Source: Tropicimonas sp033101155 (lineage in GTDB: Bacteria > Pseudomonadota > Alphaproteobacteria > Rhodobacterales > Rhodobacteraceae). From it: a stretch of 64,000 bases of DNA. Within the stretch, counting starts at the first letter, position 1. Each line of letters starts with the position of its first letter. The notes below the pieces were generated by a model. That model had not been told where the DNA came from. It searched no databases and worked only from the letters and a program-made list of their open reading frames with translations. Of the stretch, positions 60,566 to 64,000 are shown in pieces. The position numbers were made by a program, and so were the translations under genes. The DNA is taken from assembly GCF_033101155.1 (NCBI RefSeq), contig NZ_JAWMPX010000008.1, forward strand, positions 62,001 to 126,000, read 5' to 3'.

Positions 60566-61641
60566 AAACTCGCAATATTCTCGCCATTGCCTTTTCGGCA
60601 CTGGTCGCGGCGGGCATTGCCGCACTCGCGCAGACCAGCCTCGACAAGGAGCCCGTGCCGGAAGACATGGCGCTCAAACCGGTCAAGCTGATGGTCGTCG
60701 AGGCCGAGACCCGCAGGCTGGAGCGGCAATTTTTCGGCAAGGTCGCGGCACGCCGGACGGTCGATCTCGCCTTTCAGGTCGCCGGTCAGATCCAACGATT
60801 CCCGGTCACCGAGGGCAGCGAGATCAAGCAGGGCAACCTGATTGCGGAGCTGGACCTGCGCCCCTTCGAACTGGCGCTGGAGATCGCGAAGCTGCAGAAG
60901 GATCAGGCGGAGCGCACCGTCGAACGCCTGCAAAAGCTCAAGGGCAGCACAGTCGGCCAGGTTGCGATCGATGATGCGGACACGGCTGCAAAGGTGGCCG
61001 AGATCGCGGTCGAGAACGCGGAAATCGCGCTGGAAGATGCCACGCTATTGGCGCCTTTCGATGCGCTGGTCGCCTCCCGCAGTGTCGAGAGTTTCACCAC
61101 GATCAGCGCCGGCACGCCGGTCGTGCGCCTGCATGACATGTCGGAAATCCGGGTCGAGATCGATGTCCCGGAGGTGCTCGTGCAGAAGGCGAATATCGCC
61201 GACGATGTGGATGTCGTCGCGCGCTTTCCCACATCGGACAAGGAGTATCGGATGTCGGTGCGGGAGCTGACCGCGGAGACGTCTTCCATCGGCCAGACCT
61301 ATCGCGCCACGTTCGGCATGGCCCCGCCCGAGGGGCTGACGCTGCTGCCGGGCTCCTCGGTCAGCGTGCGCGTTGCGCTGAACCGCGAGGGGGGGCGGGT
61401 CATCATCCCGGCATCAGCGGTCATGATCGACTCGGACGGCTCCACCCATGTCATCCTCTTCGAGCCGAAAGGTGCCGCCGAGGGTCACTTGACGCGTGTT
61501 CCGGTCGCGATCGCGCCGACCGAGACGGGCGAGGTCGAGGTGACCTCCGGGCTCGGGATCGGTGCCGAGATCGTCATGGCCGGTGTCGCCGCGCTGGAAG
61601 ACGGAATGCTCGCGCGCCGTTTCAACGGTTTCGGAAACTGA
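60562..61641 (+). CDS. RND efflux periplasmic adaptor (membrane fusion protein)
   Basis: 359 residues with an N-terminal signal/anchor (NILAIAFSALVAAGIAALAQ). Lipoyl-type halves AFQVAGQIQRFPVTEGSEIK and TLLAPFDALVASRSVES flank a helical hairpin; beta-barrel and membrane-proximal domains follow. Bridges the permease encoded just downstream and an outer-membrane channel, which is not seen here. Confidence 0.9.
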   Translation: MKTRNILAIAFSALVAAGIAALAQTSLDKEPVPEDMALKPVKLMVVEAETRRLERQFFGKVAARRTVDLAFQVAGQIQRFPVTEGSEIKQGNLIAELDLRPFELALEIAKLQKDQAERTVERLQKLKGSTVGQVAIDDADTAAKVAEIAVENAEIALEDATLLAPFDALVASRSVESFTTISAGTPVVRLHDMSEIRVEIDVPEVLVQKANIADDVDVVARFPTSDKEYRMSVRELTAETSSIGQTYRATFGMAPPEGLTLLPGSSVSVRVALNREGGRVIIPASAVMIDSDGSTHVILFEPKGAAEGHLTRVPVAIAPTETGEVEVTSGLGIGAEIVMAGVAALEDGMLARRFNGFGN

Positions 61642-61651
61642 GGACAGCGAC

Positions 61652-64000
61652 ATGACCATTGCACGCGCCTCCATCGAGCGGCCGATTTACACATGGCTGG
61701 TGATCCTGGGCTGCCTTCTCGGCGGGCTCTGGGGGTTCAGCTCCATCGGCCGGCTCGAAGATCCGGCTTTCACCATCAAGAACGCGGTTATCGTCACCTA
61801 TTACCCCGGCGCCTCGGCGGAACAGGTGGCGACCGAGGTCTCCGAACCCATCGAGTCGGAGATCCAGAAGATGGGCGAGGTCGACGTCATCACCTCGATG
61901 AACCGTCCGGGCTATTCGCTGATCGAGGTCGAGATGAAATCGACCTATGACGGCGATGAGCTGCCGCAGATCTGGACCGACCTGCGCAACCGCGTCGACG
62001 ACGCCTCGCTCCCGGATGGCGTCAGCACGCCTTACGTGAATGACAGTTTCGGTGATGTTTTCGGCCTGTTCTACGCGATCACGGCCGAGGGCTACTCGGA
62101 TGCCGAGAAGCACGAACTCTCGACCTTCCTGCGCCGCGAGTTGCTGGCCGTGGAGGGCGTGGCGGATGTCGAGGTCTCCGGGCTGCCCGACGAAGCGATC
62201 TTCGTCGAGCCGGACATGCGTCAGGCCGTCAACCAGAACATCTCTCCGGCGGCGCTCGGCGCGGCCATCGCCACGGCGGATTCGGTCTCCGATCCCGGTG
62301 CGGTGGAGAATTCGCCGACCCGCACGATCATCCAGCGTCCGCAGGGCGACGACACGGTCTCGGCCATTGCAGGGCTGACGGTGGGCGTTGGCGGCGAGGT
62401 GCTCAATCTCTACGACATTGCCGATGTCTATCGCGCGCGGCAGGACAATCCAGACCTGATTATCCGGCATAATGGGCAAGACGCCTTCACGCTCGGGGTC
62501 GCGGGGCTCGCGAGCGAGAATATCGTCGCTGTCGGCGAGCGGGTGGATGCGCGCCTGGCCGAGTTGGACGCGGAAATCCCATTCGGCGTCGAGCTGTCGC
62601 CGATCTATCAGCAGCATGTGGTCGTGGACCAGTCGGTCAATGACTTCCTTGAGAGCCTGGCGCTGTCCGTGGGCATCGTCGTCGTGGTGCTGGCGCTGGC
62701 GATGGGGTGGCGCGCGGCCATTGTCGTCGGCGCGACGCTGCTGCTGACCGTGGTCGGCACAGTCTTCTTCATGAACATGTTCGCCATCGAATTGGAACGG
62801 ATCTCGCTCGGCGCGCTGATCATCGCCATGGGCATGTTGGTGGACAACGCCATCGTGGTTGCCGAGGGAATGCAGGTGGCGATGCTGCATGGCCGCAAGG
62901 GGCCCGCAGCGGCGGACGAGGCGACGAAGAAGACGCAGGTTCCATTGCTCGGTGCGACGGTTATCGGCATCATGGCCTTTGCCGGCATTGGCACCAGCCC
63001 GGATGCCACGGGCGAGTTCCTCTTCTCGCTCTTCGCGGTGATCGGCATCTCTCTGATGCTCTCCTGGATACTGGCGATCACGGTCACGCCCTATCTCGGC
63101 AACAAGCTTTTCCGCGAGGTCGACGAAGGCGATCACGATGCCTATGGCGGCCCGCTCTTCCGGCTCTTCGGTTGGATGCTCGGGGTGGCGCTACGGCTGC
63201 GCTGGCTGGTCGTTGTCGGTCTGATCGGAATTACCGCGGTCTGTTTCAACGCCTTCGCGAACCTGCCGCAGCAGTTCTTCCCGGACAGCAACACCCCGCT
63301 CTTCTTCGTCCATTACAAGCTGCCGCAGGGCAATTCGATCGAGACCACATCGCAGCAGATGGAGATGGTCGAAGAGTGGCTGGAAACCCGCGAGGAGGTT
63401 GTCTCGGTGACGAGTTTTGTCGGCCAGGGCGCCTCGCGCTTCATGCTGACCTATTCGGCGGAGAACCAGAACCCGACCTATGGCCACCTGATCGTGCGCA
63501 CGCATGACCTCGACGAGATCCCTGCGCTCAAGGCTGATCTTGATCGCTTTGGCGCCGAAGCGCTGCCGGAGGGCGAGTTCCGAACCAAACGGTTGGTCTT
63601 TGGCCCGGGCGGCGGGGCGGATATCGAGGTCCGGCTGTCGGGCAATGACCCGAAAGTGCTGCGGGATCTGGCGGCGGATGCGATGGCGATCATAGATCAG
63701 GAGACCGACGATATCCTGCGCATGCGTACGGATTGGCGCGAACAGGAACTGGTCCTGCGACCGATCTATTCGACCGATCGCGCCCAGGCCGCTGGCATCA
63801 CGCGGGACGACATCTCGGAGACGCTGCTCTACGCGACCGACGGCGCGCGCGCCGGCACTTATCGCGAGGGCGAGCGCCTGATACCGATCATCGTGCGTGA
63901 GCCGCGCGATTCCGGGCTGACACTGATGGACCAGGTGATCTATTCCAGCGCGGCCGGTACCTTCCTGCCGTTGGAACAGGTGATCGACGGGTTCGAGTTC
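61652..64000 (+). CDS. RND efflux permease, 5' part (3' end outside window)
   Basis: The frame stays open from the ATG at 61652 to the last base (783 codons), so the gene is cut by the window end. It begins MTIARASIERPIYTWLVILG with the first helix; porter-domain segment VIVTYYPGASAEQVATEVSE and, in the membrane block, IIAMGMLVDNAIVVAEGMQV, where the usual DD pair is DN. Located 10 bases after the adaptor gene in a marR-adaptor-permease operon. Distinct from the RND protein at the left edge; substrate unknown. Confidence 0.92.
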   Translation, partial: MTIARASIERPIYTWLVILGCLLGGLWGFSSIGRLEDPAFTIKNAVIVTYYPGASAEQVATEVSEPIESEIQKMGEVDVITSMNRPGYSLIEVEMKSTYDGDELPQIWTDLRNRVDDASLPDGVSTPYVNDSFGDVFGLFYAITAEGYSDAEKHELSTFLRRELLAVEGVADVEVSGLPDEAIFVEPDMRQAVNQNISPAALGAAIATADSVSDPGAVENSPTRTIIQRPQGDDTVSAIAGLTVGVGGEVLNLYDIADVYRARQDNPDLIIRHNGQDAFTLGVAGLASENIVAVGERVDARLAELDAEIPFGVELSPIYQQHVVVDQSVNDFLESLALSVGIVVVVLALAMGWRAAIVVGATLLLTVVGTVFFMNMFAIELERISLGALIIAMGMLVDNAIVVAEGMQVAMLHGRKGPAAADEATKKTQVPLLGATVIGIMAFAGIGTSPDATGEFLFSLFAVIGISLMLSWILAITVTPYLGNKLFREVDEGDHDAYGGPLFRLFGWMLGVALRLRWLVVVGLIGITAVCFNAFANLPQQFFPDSNTPLFFVHYKLPQGNSIETTSQQMEMVEEWLETREEVVSVTSFVGQGASRFMLTYSAENQNPTYGHLIVRTHDLDEIPALKADLDRFGAEALPEGEFRTKRLVFGPGGGADIEVRLSGNDPKVLRDLAADAMAIIDQETDDILRMRTDWREQELVLRPIYSTDRAQAAGITRDDISETLLYATDGARAGTYREGERLIPIIVREPRDSGLTLMDQVIYSSAAGTFLPLEQVIDGFEF

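Noticed and set aside
61622..63136. 504-codon minus-strand frame in the last RND gene
   Set aside because: The plus-strand frame encodes a typical RND permease continuing past the window end; the minus frame is a shadow.

Overview
The window is high-GC DNA from an alphaproteobacterium, most likely of the Rhodobacterales (roseobacter-like) type. This is inferred from gene content: PotFGHI with PuuA/PuuB-type polyamine genes, a CbiKMLQO-type cobalt transporter behind a cobalamin riboswitch, a CobH/CobL/CobI/CobJ/CobM cluster with a CbiX-type chelatase, and a DUF302/MerR/P1B-ATPase metal island. No rRNA, tRNA or CRISPR array was found. The genus cannot be fixed from sequence alone.
Layout. (1) 1-7358: the 3' part of an RND efflux permease gene, then a five-gene operon of NAD(P)-dependent oxidoreductases (epimerase-like SDR, two beta-hydroxyacid dehydrogenases, two aldo-keto reductases), probably a catabolic pathway for an unidentified sugar or polyol. 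(2) About 7390-12900: a mobile-element scrapyard with an intact IS5-type element (exact 20-bp ends, TTAA duplication), an istB fragment, a secreted Gly/Ser-repeat protein, a Tn3 transposase stub and a serine resolvase. (3) 12895-32134: an apparent genomic island. It opens with an unusual ISL3-transposase-like protein fused to an HNH nuclease domain, followed by a tightly overlapping four-gene operon of three large tyrosine recombinases plus a small basic protein. That gene order matches the ginABCD module of GInt islands. The cargo is metal related: a Zn/Cd/Pb P1B-ATPase, an L,D-transpeptidase lipoprotein, a ZIP importer, a copper/disulfide operon (DUF411, Sco, PCuAC, DsbA-like, DsbB, Sco), a MerR regulator, a DUF302 protein and a transglutaminase-like protein. 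Two nearly identical MerR-type promoters, and a third related one, tie the cargo into one regulon. A 1.4-kb gene-free, partly AT-rich tail follows, holding a strong terminator and a possible small RNA. It ends exactly inside a truncated dinB gene, which I take as the island's right border.
(4) 32636-45523: chromosomal polyamine and amine metabolism: PuuB-like oxidase, Asp-box protein, class III aminotransferase, PuuA-like ligase, GntR regulator, PotFGHI uptake operon with a second PuuB-like oxidase, and an inositol-monophosphatase-family enzyme. (5) 45727-51989 (minus strand): cobalamin corrin-ring operon cbiX-cobH-cobL-cobI-cbiG/cobJ-cobM with ATGA-type overlaps. (6) 52324-53411: two GNAT acetyltransferases. 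(7) 53893-57793: cobalamin riboswitch and cobalt ECF transporter operon. (8) 58064-64000: an alpha/beta-hydrolase fragment, an altronate/galactarate-dehydratase-type gene, then a MarR regulator, RND adaptor and RND permease operon that runs off the window.
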